Assembly (NCBI RefSeq): GCF_025997995.1 | Contig: NZ_AP026683.1 | Span: forward strand, 2,852,501-2,916,500 | Direction of reading: 5' to 3' | Origin: Sediminibacterium sp. TEGAF015 | GTDB lineage: Bacteria; Bacteroidota; Bacteroidia; Chitinophagales; Chitinophagaceae | Length of the DNA: 64,000 nt | Part shown: positions 52,889-62,488 of the stretch, in pieces | Layout of the letters: every line of letters begins with the position of its first letter | How positions within the stretch are numbered: position 1 is the first letter of the stretch | Position numbers and translations under genes: made by a program | Notes under the pieces: model-generated | Told to the model about the DNA's origin: nothing | Database searches by the model: none | What the model saw: only the letters and a program-made list of their open reading frames with translations

Positions 52889-53980
52889 ATGAAAATAATA
52901 GCATATTACTTGCCTCAATATCATCCTATACGGGAAAATAATGAGTGGTGGGGACCCGGTTTTACTGAATGGACAAACGTTGGGAAAGCTAGAAAATATT
53001 ATAGAGATCATTACCAGCCGAAAATACCCAAGGATCTTGGCTATTACGATCTCAGAATTCCTGAAGTCAGACTACAACAAGCGGAATTAGCTAGAGAAGC
53101 AGGTGTAGACGCATTTTGCTATTGGCATTATTGGTTTGGTAATGGAAGACGTTTACTTGAAATGCCATTTAATGAAGTACTGAGAACCGGAGAACCTGAT
53201 TTCCCTTTCTGCCTGGGATGGGCAAATGAGTCTTGGAAAGCCAAAGTATGGGATTTCAATAGTACAAAAAGAGACCGAACACTTATGGAACAACTGTATC
53301 CTGGGGAACAGGATTACATAGACCATTTCTATGCTTTGCTCGATGCATTCAGAGATAAACGTTATTTTAGAAAAAATAATCGTCCCATTTTTGTTGTGTA
53401 CAAACCATTTTTACTGCCGGACCCAGCATTGTTTATGTTAATCTGGAACAAATTAGCAGTTAAAGAAGGAATTTCTGATGGGTTTCATTTTGTAGGACAT
53501 ACAGAAAAAACGAAAGATGTTGATTCTCTTTTAAATATGGGATTCAATGCTGTGAATATTGTTCGAAACGGCGAATATGCTCACAATCCACATCTGATTA
53601 AAAAAATTCTGATACCTACAATAAAGTATAAAGTCTTTAAACAGCCATTGAAAATTGATTATGCTCTGATGATCAAGTATTTTGTTCAAAGTAAAGAGAA
53701 GGAAGCCAATATTTATCCATCAATCATTCCAAATTGGGATCATACACCACGCAGCGGAAGAAAAGGATCTGTTTTTCATAATTCTACACCAGAATTATTT
53801 GCGGAACATGCTCAGGAAGTGTTAGATGCTGTATCACATAAAGAAAAAGAAGATCAAATTGTATTTCTTAAATCATGGAATGAATGGGGAGAAGGGAATT
53901 ATATGGAGCCTGATTTGAAGTTTGGAAAACAGTATATAGAAGTATTAGGTAAGATCAGAAAGGAGTACGAAAACAAATAG
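52889..53980 (+). CDS. WbsX-family protein (GH99-like glycosyltransferase)
   Basis: The 363-residue protein is recognisable from AYYLPQYHPIRENNEWWG, GFTEWTNVGKARKYY, YYDLRIPEVRLQQAELA, GVDAFCYWHYWFGNGRRL and WNEWGEGNYMEPD. This set defines the WbsX domain common in O-antigen and capsule loci, related in fold to GH99 endo-mannosidases. Whether it transfers or trims a sugar is not settled for the family. Confidence 0.87.
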   Translation: MKIIAYYLPQYHPIRENNEWWGPGFTEWTNVGKARKYYRDHYQPKIPKDLGYYDLRIPEVRLQQAELAREAGVDAFCYWHYWFGNGRRLLEMPFNEVLRTGEPDFPFCLGWANESWKAKVWDFNSTKRDRTLMEQLYPGEQDYIDHFYALLDAFRDKRYFRKNNRPIFVVYKPFLLPDPALFMLIWNKLAVKEGISDGFHFVGHTEKTKDVDSLLNMGFNAVNIVRNGEYAHNPHLIKKILIPTIKYKVFKQPLKIDYALMIKYFVQSKEKEANIYPSIIPNWDHTPRSGRKGSVFHNSTPELFAEHAQEVLDAVSHKEKEDQIVFLKSWNEWGEGNYMEPDLKFGKQYIEVLGKIRKEYENK

Positions 53981-54031
53981 AATTGTAGTTTCAAAGTTTA
54001 CTATTTGTAACCATAAGCTTATATTATTTCA

Positions 54032-55264
54032 ATGCCAAAGTTATTACAGATTTGTGTTGAAGGAAACACAGGTTCAACGGGTACAATAGCGGAAGCCATT
54101 GGTATTATTGCCTTAAATAAACAATGGGAAAGTTATATAGCCTATGGTCGTTTTCCAAGGCCAAGTCAATCCAAACTAATAAGAATAGGATCTGATTTAG
54201 ATACTTTTTTGCATGGGATTGAAACCAGATTGTTTGACCGGCACGGATTGGGCTCAAGAAAGGCTACTCGTAATCTAATCAGTCAAATTGAAGCGATTCA
54301 ACCTGATATTATTCACTTACATCATCTACACGGCTATTATATCAATATTGTTGTTCTGTTTGAGTATTTAGCAAGTGCTGGAATACCAGTTGTATGGACT
54401 TTTCATGATTGCTGGTCTTTTACTGGCCATTGTGCTTTTTTTGACTTTGCAGGGTGTAATAAGTGGAAATCAGAATGTGATCATTGCCCACAAATACGTG
54501 AATATCCTCAAAGTTTATGGATTGATAGGTCAAGGAAAAATTTTCATCTTAAGAAAAGGCTTTTTACGTCTGTTCCTCAGTTGACAGTAGTTTCAGTTTC
54601 CAGGTGGTTGGATGGATTGGTTCAACAATCCTTTTTTAGGAATACCTCACATGTATTTATTTATAACGGGATTAATCTGGAAACGTTCAAGCCTTCAGGA
54701 GATTTTGCAACAATAAAACGAAAGTATAAAGTAGAAGGGAAGTTTCTTATACTAGGGGTAGCGACTACCTGGGATCGAAGAAAAGGATTGAATGACTTTA
54801 TTGAGTTGAGTAAGGGACTCAGGGAAAATGAACAAATTATTTTAGTTGGTCTCGATGAAAAACAGATGAAAGGGCTACCTGAAAATATAATAGGGTTATC
54901 AAGAACTGATAATCAAAATGAATTGGTTGAACTTTATTGCGCTTCAGATGTGTTTTTGAATTTGTCTGAAGAAGAAACATTTGGACTTACGACAGTTGAA
55001 GCAATGGCTTGCGGCACTCCTGTGATTGTATATAATAAAACTGCTAGTCCTGAATTGGTTCAACCCGAAACAGGTATGATTATAGATAAAGGTGATCTTG
55101 ATGGATTACATTCTGCTATTGAGGTGATAAAACAAAAAAGTAAAATGTCATACTCATTGGCTTGTAGAAAACATGCTCAAGAAAATTTTAATGTCAATGA
55201 TCGCTTTGAGGAATACTTCAATTTGTATAATCAAATGCTGCATAGCAAAAGATTAAAAAAATAG
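54032..55264 (+). CDS. Family 4 glycosyltransferase
   Basis: The 410-residue GT-B protein has an N-terminal EGNTGSTGTIAEAIG and IHLHHLHGYYIN. A Cys-rich segment FHDCWSFTGHCAFFDFAGC with DHCPQ follows, as in a subset of WcaC-like GT4 proteins. The donor-binding C-domain shows GVATTWDRRKGLNDFIELS and LSEEETFGLTTVEAMACGTP (the E-x7-E motif). It precedes the amidotransferase gene by 3 bp. Confidence 0.85.
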   Translation: MPKLLQICVEGNTGSTGTIAEAIGIIALNKQWESYIAYGRFPRPSQSKLIRIGSDLDTFLHGIETRLFDRHGLGSRKATRNLISQIEAIQPDIIHLHHLHGYYINIVVLFEYLASAGIPVVWTFHDCWSFTGHCAFFDFAGCNKWKSECDHCPQIREYPQSLWIDRSRKNFHLKKRLFTSVPQLTVVSVSRWLDGLVQQSFFRNTSHVFIYNGINLETFKPSGDFATIKRKYKVEGKFLILGVATTWDRRKGLNDFIELSKGLRENEQIILVGLDEKQMKGLPENIIGLSRTDNQNELVELYCASDVFLNLSEEETFGLTTVEAMACGTPVIVYNKTASPELVQPETGMIIDKGDLDGLHSAIEVIKQKSKMSYSLACRKHAQENFNVNDRFEEYFNLYNQMLHSKRLKK

Positions 55265-55267
55265 GAT

Positions 55268-56428
55268 ATGGAGAAAAATAAAAATATTACTACGAGAGCT
55301 TATCAGATTTGTACTAAAACAATTATGGATACGTCAGATCCTAATATTGTATTCAATGAAAAAGGTGAGAGCGATTACTATACAAATTATATTGAAAATA
55401 TTCTCCCTAATTGGCATACCGATGAACGTGGTTATTATGAGTTGATGAAGACCGCTGAGAAAATTAAAAAGGAATCTAAAAACAAAGATTTTGATTGTAT
55501 CATAGGATTAAGTGGTGGATTGGATAGTTCTTACGTAGCTTATGTAGCTAAAGAAATTATGGGACTTAGACCATTGCTGTTTCATGTGGATGCAGGATGG
55601 AATACAGATAAGGCTGTGGGTAATGTAGAAAAGTTGTGTAATGGTTTAGGGCTGGATCTATATACTGAAGTAATTAACTGGGAGGAAATGAAAGATCTTC
55701 AAGTAGCTTTTCTGAAATCACAAATTGCAGATCAGGATATGCCACAGGATTACGCTTTCTTTTCTGCTTTATATAAATTTGCACGCAAAAACAAGATTAA
55801 ATTCGTACTTACCGGAGGTAATTACTCAACAGAATGTTGTAGAGAGCCAGAAGAGTGGGGTGCATTTCCGGGTATAGACAGATTGTTGGTAAGTGATATT
55901 CATAAAAAATTTGGATCAAGGCAGTTGAAAACTTTTCCAATCGTTGATATTATTTCTTATAAAATCTTTTATCGATATGTTTTAGGGATGAAAGTAATTA
56001 AGCCTTTAAATTATGTTCCTTATATAAAAAAGGAGGCTGAAAAACTTCTATCAGAGAGATTTGGCTGGGAATCTTTCCAACATAAGCATCATGAATCCAG
56101 GTTTACTCGTTTTTATGAAGACTTTTGGCTGCCTCGCAAATTCGGGTACGAGAAAAGGCGCGCACATTTTTCCAGTTTGATTTTAACAGGTCAAATGACC
56201 AGGGAAGAAGCATTGGATCGTATTTCCCGACCTGAACTGTCGGAAGAGTTTTTACAAAAAGAGTTTGAATATGTGGCAGATAAATTGGATTTATCAAAAC
56301 AAGAACTACTTGATATTTTTAATGGTCCAAATAAAACTTTCCATGATTACAGGAATAAAGTAGGTTTAATTGGAATAGGAGCTAAAGCTATGACTTTGTT
56401 TGGACTTGAAAAAAGACTTTTCAGATGA
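55268..56428 (+). CDS. wbuX: N-acetyl sugar amidotransferase (WbuX/LfnA/WbpG family)
   Basis: The 386-residue PP-loop enzyme has its ATP-pyrophosphatase motif GLSGGLDS at residues 80-87. It activates the N-acetyl group of a sugar and adds ammonia to give an acetamidino group. YQICTKTIMDTSDPNIVF at the N-terminus is the family's opening; of the paired Cys I recall in WbpG/PseA forms, only one Cys remains. Ammonia comes from the HisH/HisF-like pair encoded directly after it (the stop overlaps the next ATG by four bases). The adjacent fnlABC genes indicate the L-FucNAc moiety as the target, as for E. coli O145 WbuX and P. aeruginosa O12 LfnA. Confidence 0.87.
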   Translation: MEKNKNITTRAYQICTKTIMDTSDPNIVFNEKGESDYYTNYIENILPNWHTDERGYYELMKTAEKIKKESKNKDFDCIIGLSGGLDSSYVAYVAKEIMGLRPLLFHVDAGWNTDKAVGNVEKLCNGLGLDLYTEVINWEEMKDLQVAFLKSQIADQDMPQDYAFFSALYKFARKNKIKFVLTGGNYSTECCREPEEWGAFPGIDRLLVSDIHKKFGSRQLKTFPIVDIISYKIFYRYVLGMKVIKPLNYVPYIKKEAEKLLSERFGWESFQHKHHESRFTRFYEDFWLPRKFGYEKRRAHFSSLILTGQMTREEALDRISRPELSEEFLQKEFEYVADKLDLSKQELLDIFNGPNKTFHDYRNKVGLIGIGAKAMTLFGLEKRLFR

Positions 56429-57039
56429 TAACTTTAATAGACTATGGTGTCGGAAATATTTTTGCCTTTCAGAATGTATATAAACGGCTTGATATTCCTA
56501 CCAAAATTGCTAAAACCAGTTCGGATTTAGAGGGTGCAGAAAAACTAATCCTTCCAGGAGTTGGAGCTTTTGATTATGCCATGCAACAATTGAATGCTTC
56601 AGGAATGAGAGATAAATTAGATGAACTGGTTCTTGATAAAAAAATACCTGTGATTGGTATATGTGTAGGTATGCAGATGATGGGTAAAAAAAGTGAGGAA
56701 GGCAGGGAAGAAGGTCTGAAATGGATGGATGCTGAAATTATAAAGTTTGATGAAAGCTTAATAAGGCAAAGAACCAAACTACCACATATGGGTTGGAATG
56801 ATGTTTTACCAATACGTAATCATCCTTTATTTAGTAGGTTGGAGCATAATGCTATCTTTTATTTTCTCCATTCTTATTATTTTAAATGCAATGACCATTC
56901 AAATACAATTGCGATTTCTGATTATGGTTTGCAATTTACTTCGGCAGCCAATGTAGATAATATTTATGGAATTCAGTTTCATCCCGAGAAAAGTCATCAG
57001 TACGGTGAAATACTACTGGATAATTTTGCAAAAATATAA
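56425..57039 (+). CDS. wbuY: HisH-like glutaminase for sugar amidation
   Basis: The 204-residue class I glutamine amidotransferase has all three residues of the triad: C80 in GICVGMQMM, H186 and E188 in FHPEKSH. It releases ammonia for the amidotransferase. It is a HisH homologue by sequence, but no other his gene is near, and it is locked between wbuX and wbuZ, so a role in histidine synthesis is unlikely. Confidence 0.87.
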   Translation: MITLIDYGVGNIFAFQNVYKRLDIPTKIAKTSSDLEGAEKLILPGVGAFDYAMQQLNASGMRDKLDELVLDKKIPVIGICVGMQMMGKKSEEGREEGLKWMDAEIIKFDESLIRQRTKLPHMGWNDVLPIRNHPLFSRLEHNAIFYFLHSYYFKCNDHSNTIAISDYGLQFTSAANVDNIYGIQFHPEKSHQYGEILLDNFAKI

Positions 57040-57041
57040 CT

Positions 57042-57821
57042 ATGCTACGTCCTAGAATTATTCCCAGCTTATTGTACCATGATAAAGGATTAGTCAAGAC
57101 TGTAAATTTTAAGTCACCTAAATATGTAGGAGATCCTATCAATGCAGTCAGAATATTTAATGAAAAGCAGGTAGATGAATTGGCTTTTTTTGATATTGAT
57201 GCTACGGTATTGGGTAAGGAGCCAGATTATGCCTTAATTGAAAAACTTGCTAATCAGTCTAGAATGCCGTTATGTTATGGCGGTGGTGTGAAAACTAAAG
57301 AACAGGCTCAACGAATTTTTAGTTTAGGGATTGAAAAAATTGCATTGAGTAGTGCTATCATACAAAATCCGAAACTTGTTACAGAAATAGCTGAAAGAGT
57401 AGGTTCACAAAGTGTAATTGTTGTATTAGACGTTAAGAAAAAGGTTTTTGGTGGGTATGAGTTATATACCCATAATGGTAAAAAAGCTACTGGGGTTAAT
57501 CCCTTAAAATTAGCTGCTGAAATGCAGCAACTTGGGGCAGGTGAAATTATTATCAATTCGATAGATCAAGATGGATCTATGAATGGTTACGATATGTCTT
57601 TGATTGAAAAAGTAGCTGGTGTAACTTCCCTTCCTCTTACAGTACTAGGTGGTGCTGGTTCACTTCAAGATATTGAAAAAGTAATTGAAAAACATGGTGT
57701 TATAGGGGTTGCGGCCGGTAGCCTTTTTGTTTTTAAAGGACCCTATAAGGCTGTTTTGATAAATTATCCTTCACAAACAGAAAAGAACAAGATATTTAAA
57801 ATCGATAACAATGAAAATTAA
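57042..57821 (+). CDS. wbuZ: HisF-like ammonia-channel protein for sugar amidation
   Basis: The 259-residue TIM-barrel protein keeps the HisF frame (RIIPSLLYHDKGLVKTVNF, AFFDIDAT, CYGGGVKT, VLDVKKK). The position of the catalytic Asp11 of true HisF is a Leu (L11), whereas the second catalytic Asp (in VLDV) is kept. The cyclase reaction is therefore probably lost and the barrel kept as an ammonia tunnel. The stop overlaps the start of fnlA by 11 bases. Confidence 0.85.
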   Translation: MLRPRIIPSLLYHDKGLVKTVNFKSPKYVGDPINAVRIFNEKQVDELAFFDIDATVLGKEPDYALIEKLANQSRMPLCYGGGVKTKEQAQRIFSLGIEKIALSSAIIQNPKLVTEIAERVGSQSVIVVLDVKKKVFGGYELYTHNGKKATGVNPLKLAAEMQQLGAGEIIINSIDQDGSMNGYDMSLIEKVAGVTSLPLTVLGGAGSLQDIEKVIEKHGVIGVAAGSLFVFKGPYKAVLINYPSQTEKNKIFKIDNNEN

Positions 57822-58854
57822 GAATAAAACCCTTTTGATAACTGGAGGGACTGGCTCATTTGGTAATGCTGTACTAAATAGGTTCCTGAATACTGAGCAC
57901 TTTAGCGAGATACGGATTTTTTCGAGAGATGAAAAAAAACAAGATGATATGAGAAAGCGTTTAAATAACGCTAAGGTTAAGTTTTATATTGGTGATGTTC
58001 GCGATCTTTCAAGTGTAGAGTCTGCGGTTAAAGGTGCAGATTATATTTTTCATGCAGCAGCATTGAAACAGGTCCCTTCTTGTGAGTTTTTTCCAATGGA
58101 AGCTGTTAAAACAAATATTATTGGGACAGATAATATTCTAACGGCAGCTGAAAAATATGATGTATCAAAAGTTGTCGTTCTAAGCACTGATAAGGCTGCT
58201 TATCCAATTAATGCAATGGGTATGTCTAAAGCCATGATGGAAAAAGTTATGGTAGCAAAATCAAGAAATCTGGATGATACTAAGACTATTTTTTGTGCTA
58301 CCCGATATGGAAACGTGATGGCATCAAGAGGATCTGTGATTCCATTATTTATAGATCAGATTAAAAATGGGAAGCCGCTAAGTATTACAGATCCCAATAT
58401 GACACGCTTCATGATGACACTTGAAGATGCTGTTGATCTTGTTTGGTATGCTTTTGAAAATGCTCGACAAGGCGATTTATTTGTACAGAAAGCACCTGCC
58501 GCTACGATTGAAACATTGGCAAAAGCTTTAATTGAATTGTATAATTCAAAAGTTGAAATCAAAATTATAGGGATAAGACATGGTGAGAAATTGTATGAGA
58601 CATTAGTGAATAGAGAGGATATGGTAAAATCGGAAGATCTTGGTGACTATTTCAGGATTCCAGCCGATACACGCGATTTAAACTATGAACAATATTTTTC
58701 AGAAGGTATTCGTGACATTGCCAAAGCTGAAGAATACCATTCTCACAATACAACACTACTTGACGTTATGGGAATGAAACAATTACTTCATAAGCTGCCG
58801 GTAATAAAAAGAGATATTTTAGGAGATGTTACAGCAGTTCAATATGATTATTAA
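57811..58854 (+). CDS. fnlA: UDP-GlcNAc 4,6-dehydratase/5-epimerase (FnlA/CapE/WbjB)
   Basis: This is the first enzyme of UDP-N-acetyl-L-fucosamine synthesis. The 347-residue FlaA1-type short SDR has LITGGTGSFGNAVLNRF, FSRDEKKQDDMRKRL, and VVLSTDKAAYPINAMGMSK. Met takes the place of the usual SDR Tyr before GMSK, normal for this group. GIRHGEKLYETL lies near the C-terminus. fnlB follows 3 bp downstream. Confidence 0.92.
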   Translation: MKIKNKTLLITGGTGSFGNAVLNRFLNTEHFSEIRIFSRDEKKQDDMRKRLNNAKVKFYIGDVRDLSSVESAVKGADYIFHAAALKQVPSCEFFPMEAVKTNIIGTDNILTAAEKYDVSKVVVLSTDKAAYPINAMGMSKAMMEKVMVAKSRNLDDTKTIFCATRYGNVMASRGSVIPLFIDQIKNGKPLSITDPNMTRFMMTLEDAVDLVWYAFENARQGDLFVQKAPAATIETLAKALIELYNSKVEIKIIGIRHGEKLYETLVNREDMVKSEDLGDYFRIPADTRDLNYEQYFSEGIRDIAKAEEYHSHNTTLLDVMGMKQLLHKLPVIKRDILGDVTAVQYDY

Positions 58855-58857
58855 ATA

Positions 58858-59973
58858 ATGAAAAAAATAGGTATAACAGGGCAGTCGGGTTTTATAGGTT
58901 CCTACTTATATAACACACTTAAATTAGATTCTGATAATTACAAAATTGTTGAATTTCATCGCTGTAATTTTAATGATGAATCGTCACTAGAAGCATTTGT
59001 AAAAGAATGTGATATAATTGTTCATTTAGCTGGAGTTAACCGTCATGCAAATGCTGATATTATTTATCAGGCTAATATCGAACTGGCTTCAAAACTTGCT
59101 GGTGCCGTAAAAAGAACCGGATCACAAGCCCACATTATTTTTTCTTCGTCTATCCAAGAAGAAAAAGATAATATATACGGGAATGCAAAAAAAGCAGCCA
59201 GAATAATATTAGCTGAAGCTGCAAAGATGAACGGGGGAGCTTTTACAGGATTAATCATACCAAATGTGTTTGGTCCATTTGGTAACCCATATTACAATTC
59301 TGTTATTGCAACATTCTGCTACCAACTCACGCATTCAGAAGAACCAATAATTAATGTTGATGGAGAATTGAAATTGATTTATGTGGCTGAACTTGTTGAT
59401 GTAATTATTAATTGTTTTACAAACAAACCTAATGATGAAATTTTAGTTCCACATACCAGCCAGATAAGAGTATCTGAAATTTTAAGTATTCTTATTAGAT
59501 TTAAACTTGAGTATTTCGACAAAGGGATTGTACCTGCACTTAATGATATTTTTGAACTCAATTTATTTAATACTTTCCGCTCATACATTGATATTAGAAA
59601 CTATTTTCCATTTCGATTAAAGAAAAATGCGGATAACAGGGGGATATTTGTAGAATTGGTCAGATTAAACATTGGTGGCCAAATATCATTTTCTACAACT
59701 ATTCCAGGAATAACAAGAGGTAATCATTATCATACTCGCAAGATAGAGCGCTTTGCGGTAGTAAAGGGAAAAGCAAAAATTCAATTACGAAAAGTAGGTA
59801 GTAGTGAAGTATTAGAGTTTTGTCTGGATGGTAATGAGCCCAGTTATGTTGATATGCCGATTTGGTATACCCATAATATCACAAATGTAGGCCACGAAGA
59901 ATTGCTTACTGTTTTTTGGATCAATGAATTCTTCAATGCCGATGATCCAGATACTTATATAGAAATAGTATAA
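58858..59973 (+). CDS. fnlB: Bifunctional SDR/cupin reductase-epimerase (FnlB/CapF/WbjC)
   Basis: The 371-residue two-domain protein has an N-terminal SDR (GITGQSGFIGSYLY, IVHLAGVNRHAN) that reduces the 4-keto group. A C-terminal cupin (~260-371; RGIFVELVRLNIGGQISF, RGNHYHTRKIERF) carries out C3 epimerisation at a metal site. The domain order is the one of CapF. It makes UDP-2-acetamido-2,6-dideoxy-L-talose. Confidence 0.92.
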   Translation: MKKIGITGQSGFIGSYLYNTLKLDSDNYKIVEFHRCNFNDESSLEAFVKECDIIVHLAGVNRHANADIIYQANIELASKLAGAVKRTGSQAHIIFSSSIQEEKDNIYGNAKKAARIILAEAAKMNGGAFTGLIIPNVFGPFGNPYYNSVIATFCYQLTHSEEPIINVDGELKLIYVAELVDVIINCFTNKPNDEILVPHTSQIRVSEILSILIRFKLEYFDKGIVPALNDIFELNLFNTFRSYIDIRNYFPFRLKKNADNRGIFVELVRLNIGGQISFSTTIPGITRGNHYHTRKIERFAVVKGKAKIQLRKVGSSEVLEFCLDGNEPSYVDMPIWYTHNITNVGHEELLTVFWINEFFNADDPDTYIEIV

Positions 59974-59988
59974 TTCAAAGAGAAACAA

Positions 59989-61125
59989 ATGATTCGACTA
60001 AAAGTAATGACCGTTGTTGGAACAAGACCGGAAATAATCAGATTATCAAGAGTGATGTCTGCCTTGGATGATAGTAATTCGATACACCACATCACGGTTC
60101 ATACAGGGCAGAACTATGACTATGAATTAAATGAGGTTTTCTATGAAGATATGGGTATTCGAAAACCTGATCATTTTTTAAATGCGGCAGGTTCAACTCC
60201 TGCAGCTACGATTGGACAAATTCTAATCAATATTGACAATTTGCTCGAAGAAATAAAACCAGATGCTTTTCTGGTTTTAGGTGACACCAATTCCTGCCTT
60301 TGTGCTATACCAGCCAAAAAGAGAAAGATACCAATTTTTCATATGGAGGCAGGCAATAGATGCTTTGATCAGCGTGTACCTGAAGAAACAAATCGCAAAA
60401 TCGTAGATCATATTTCTGATATAAATCTAACTTATTCAGATATCGCAAGAGAGTATTTATTGAGGGAAGGCTTGTCTGCGGATCGAATTATCAAAACTGG
60501 TTCACCGATGTTTGAAGTTTTGTCTTTTTATCGAAATAAGATAAAAAATTCAATGGTTTTATCAAAGCTAAATCTCGAGAAGGAAAAATATTTTGTAGTT
60601 TCAGCTCATCGTGAAGAAAATATTAATGATGAAGCGAATTTTACAGATTTGATTGATTCGTTGAATGCTGTTGCAGAGAAATATAAATATCCTGTTATCG
60701 TTACCACCCATCCAAGAACAAGGAAAATGCTGGAAACCAAGGATTTTCATATAAGAAATGAGATTCAGTTTTTAAAACCAATGGGCTTCAGCGATTATAT
60801 ATCATTACAACAAAATTCATTTGCGGTATTATCTGATAGTGGTACAATTAGTGAAGAGTCATCGATACTTAATTTCCGAGCACTAAATATTCGTCAGGCG
60901 CATGAAAGACCAGAGGCGATGGAAGAGGCTTCAGTTATATTTACCGGACTTAAGCCTGAGCGCATTCTACAGGGGCTTGAGCAAACATCACGACAAAAAA
61001 TTCATGGTGAGAGGAATTTCAGACCAGTGGCTGATTATAGCATGCAGAATGTTTCAGAAAAAGTAGTTCGAATTATTTTGAGTTACACGGATTATATCAA
61101 CAGAGTTGTTTGGAGTAAGAAATAA
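59989..61125 (+). CDS. fnlC: UDP-sugar C2-epimerase (FnlC/CapG/WbjD)
   Basis: The 378-residue WecB-like non-hydrolysing 2-epimerase has MTVVGTRPEIIRLSRVM, HTGQNYDYELNEVFYEDMGI, VLGDTNSCLCAIPAKK, HMEAGNRCFDQRVPEETNR, and VLSDSGTISEESSIL. It converts the L-talose to UDP-N-acetyl-L-fucosamine. Order and spacing in fnlABC are as in the E. coli O26/O145 and S. aureus capEFG sets. Confidence 0.92.
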   Translation: MIRLKVMTVVGTRPEIIRLSRVMSALDDSNSIHHITVHTGQNYDYELNEVFYEDMGIRKPDHFLNAAGSTPAATIGQILINIDNLLEEIKPDAFLVLGDTNSCLCAIPAKKRKIPIFHMEAGNRCFDQRVPEETNRKIVDHISDINLTYSDIAREYLLREGLSADRIIKTGSPMFEVLSFYRNKIKNSMVLSKLNLEKEKYFVVSAHREENINDEANFTDLIDSLNAVAEKYKYPVIVTTHPRTRKMLETKDFHIRNEIQFLKPMGFSDYISLQQNSFAVLSDSGTISEESSILNFRALNIRQAHERPEAMEEASVIFTGLKPERILQGLEQTSRQKIHGERNFRPVADYSMQNVSEKVVRIILSYTDYINRVVWSKK

Positions 61126-62340
61126 ATGGATATTTTATTTATCAGCCTTGTACAGATCGATTCATTGAAAGATCGTGGAATATACCATGATTTACTTCGT
61201 GTCTTTCATAAAGAAGGTCATCATGTTACAGTAATTTGTCCTGTTGAAAGAAGGACAAAACTACCAACTAGAGTAATCTCGACAGATGGGTTTACTGTAT
61301 TACAGGTAAGGACATTAAATGTACAAAAAACAAATGTTATTGAAAAAGGCATAGCGACTGCTAGTTTGGATTTTCTCTTTAAACGAGCTATTAAGAAGCA
61401 TCTTTCCAGTAAAAAATTTCGTTTGATTTTGTATGCAACTCCGCCAATTACCCTGACCTGTTTGATTTCTTATCTTAAAATGAAAAACAAGGCAAAAACC
61501 TATTTATTGCTCAAGGATATTTTTCCACAAAATGCAGTTGATATGGGAATGATAAAAGGAGGAGGACTTCTACATAATTTTTTTAAGTGGCAGGAAAAAA
61601 AACTATACCGGTTGTCAGATATGATAGGTTGTATGTCTCCGGCCAATGTAGCCTATTTAAAGTCTCATCATCCTGAAATTTCACGTAGAAAGTTGGAGGT
61701 TAACCCTAACAGTGTTGAAATCAACCACTCAGAAGACAAAAAAGTGGATCGGAATTCAATACTAAGTTTTTTTGATATTCCTGAAAATAAAGTACTCTTT
61801 TTATATGGAGGAAATCTTGGAAAGCCGCAGGGTATTCCATTTTTATTGAAAATAATATCATCAGCTTCAATAACATCTCCCGACGCTTTTTTTATTATTG
61901 TTGGTGATGGTACTGAATTTGAATATCTAAATATATGGTTTAAACATAATAAACCATCTAATGCCATTTTAATACGATATATACCGAGAGAAGAATACAA
62001 TCAATTAGCGTCTAATTGTGATATAGGTCTTATTTTACTTCATCCCGATTTTACAATTCCCAATTTTCCGTCAAGGCTGTTAACATATCTTGAATATAAA
62101 TTACCAGTATTTTGTCTTACAGATGAAGTTTCAGATATCGGACCAATAGCTGAAGAGTATAACTTCGGTAAGTGGAGTTTGAATGGAGATTTGAGTCGTG
62201 CACTTGAATTGGTTAGCTTTTTCATAAAGAACCGGCAGGCTGCAATACAAATGGGAAAGAATGGGTATGATTATCTAATCAGAAATTATGATGTTAACCT
62301 AAGTTATCTGAAAATAATTTCCCTATTAGAACAGCGATAA
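61126..62340 (+). CDS. wbuB: L-FucNAc(m) glycosyltransferase WbuB-like
   Basis: The 404-residue GT4 protein has an N-terminal FISLVQIDSLKDRGIYHDLL and LLKDIFPQNAVDMGMI. The C-domain has FLYGGNLGKPQGIPFLLKII and PNFPSRLLTYLEYKLPVF, the signature of WbuB-type L-FucNAc transferases. It starts on the base after the fnlC stop, which agrees with use of the sugar that fnlABC and wbuXYZ produce. It transfers the (amidinated) L-FucNAc to the growing repeat unit (inference from family and context). Confidence 0.85.
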   Translation: MDILFISLVQIDSLKDRGIYHDLLRVFHKEGHHVTVICPVERRTKLPTRVISTDGFTVLQVRTLNVQKTNVIEKGIATASLDFLFKRAIKKHLSSKKFRLILYATPPITLTCLISYLKMKNKAKTYLLLKDIFPQNAVDMGMIKGGGLLHNFFKWQEKKLYRLSDMIGCMSPANVAYLKSHHPEISRRKLEVNPNSVEINHSEDKKVDRNSILSFFDIPENKVLFLYGGNLGKPQGIPFLLKIISSASITSPDAFFIIVGDGTEFEYLNIWFKHNKPSNAILIRYIPREEYNQLASNCDIGLILLHPDFTIPNFPSRLLTYLEYKLPVFCLTDEVSDIGPIAEEYNFGKWSLNGDLSRALELVSFFIKNRQAAIQMGKNGYDYLIRNYDVNLSYLKIISLLEQR

Positions 62341-62488
62341 AATTCAGGCTTTGAGTTTATCTTATTATATCTTCGCACTTGATTGCAATTCCGGGTATAT
62401 TATATCAATCTAAAATATTGCTTCGTAGTAATTGTTATCATAGTATGAATAAATCATTTTGTAATAAGCAAGTTAGTAGCCTAATGAC

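Noticed and set aside
54375..54584. 69-residue ORF inside the GT4 gene
   Set aside because: It is an alternate frame within a conserved glycosyltransferase and has no independent support.
56425..57821. hisH and hisF as part of histidine biosynthesis
   Set aside because: They are locked between an N-acetyl sugar amidotransferase and fnlABC with overlapping ends, no other his genes are near, and the HisF-like protein lacks the Asp11 position.
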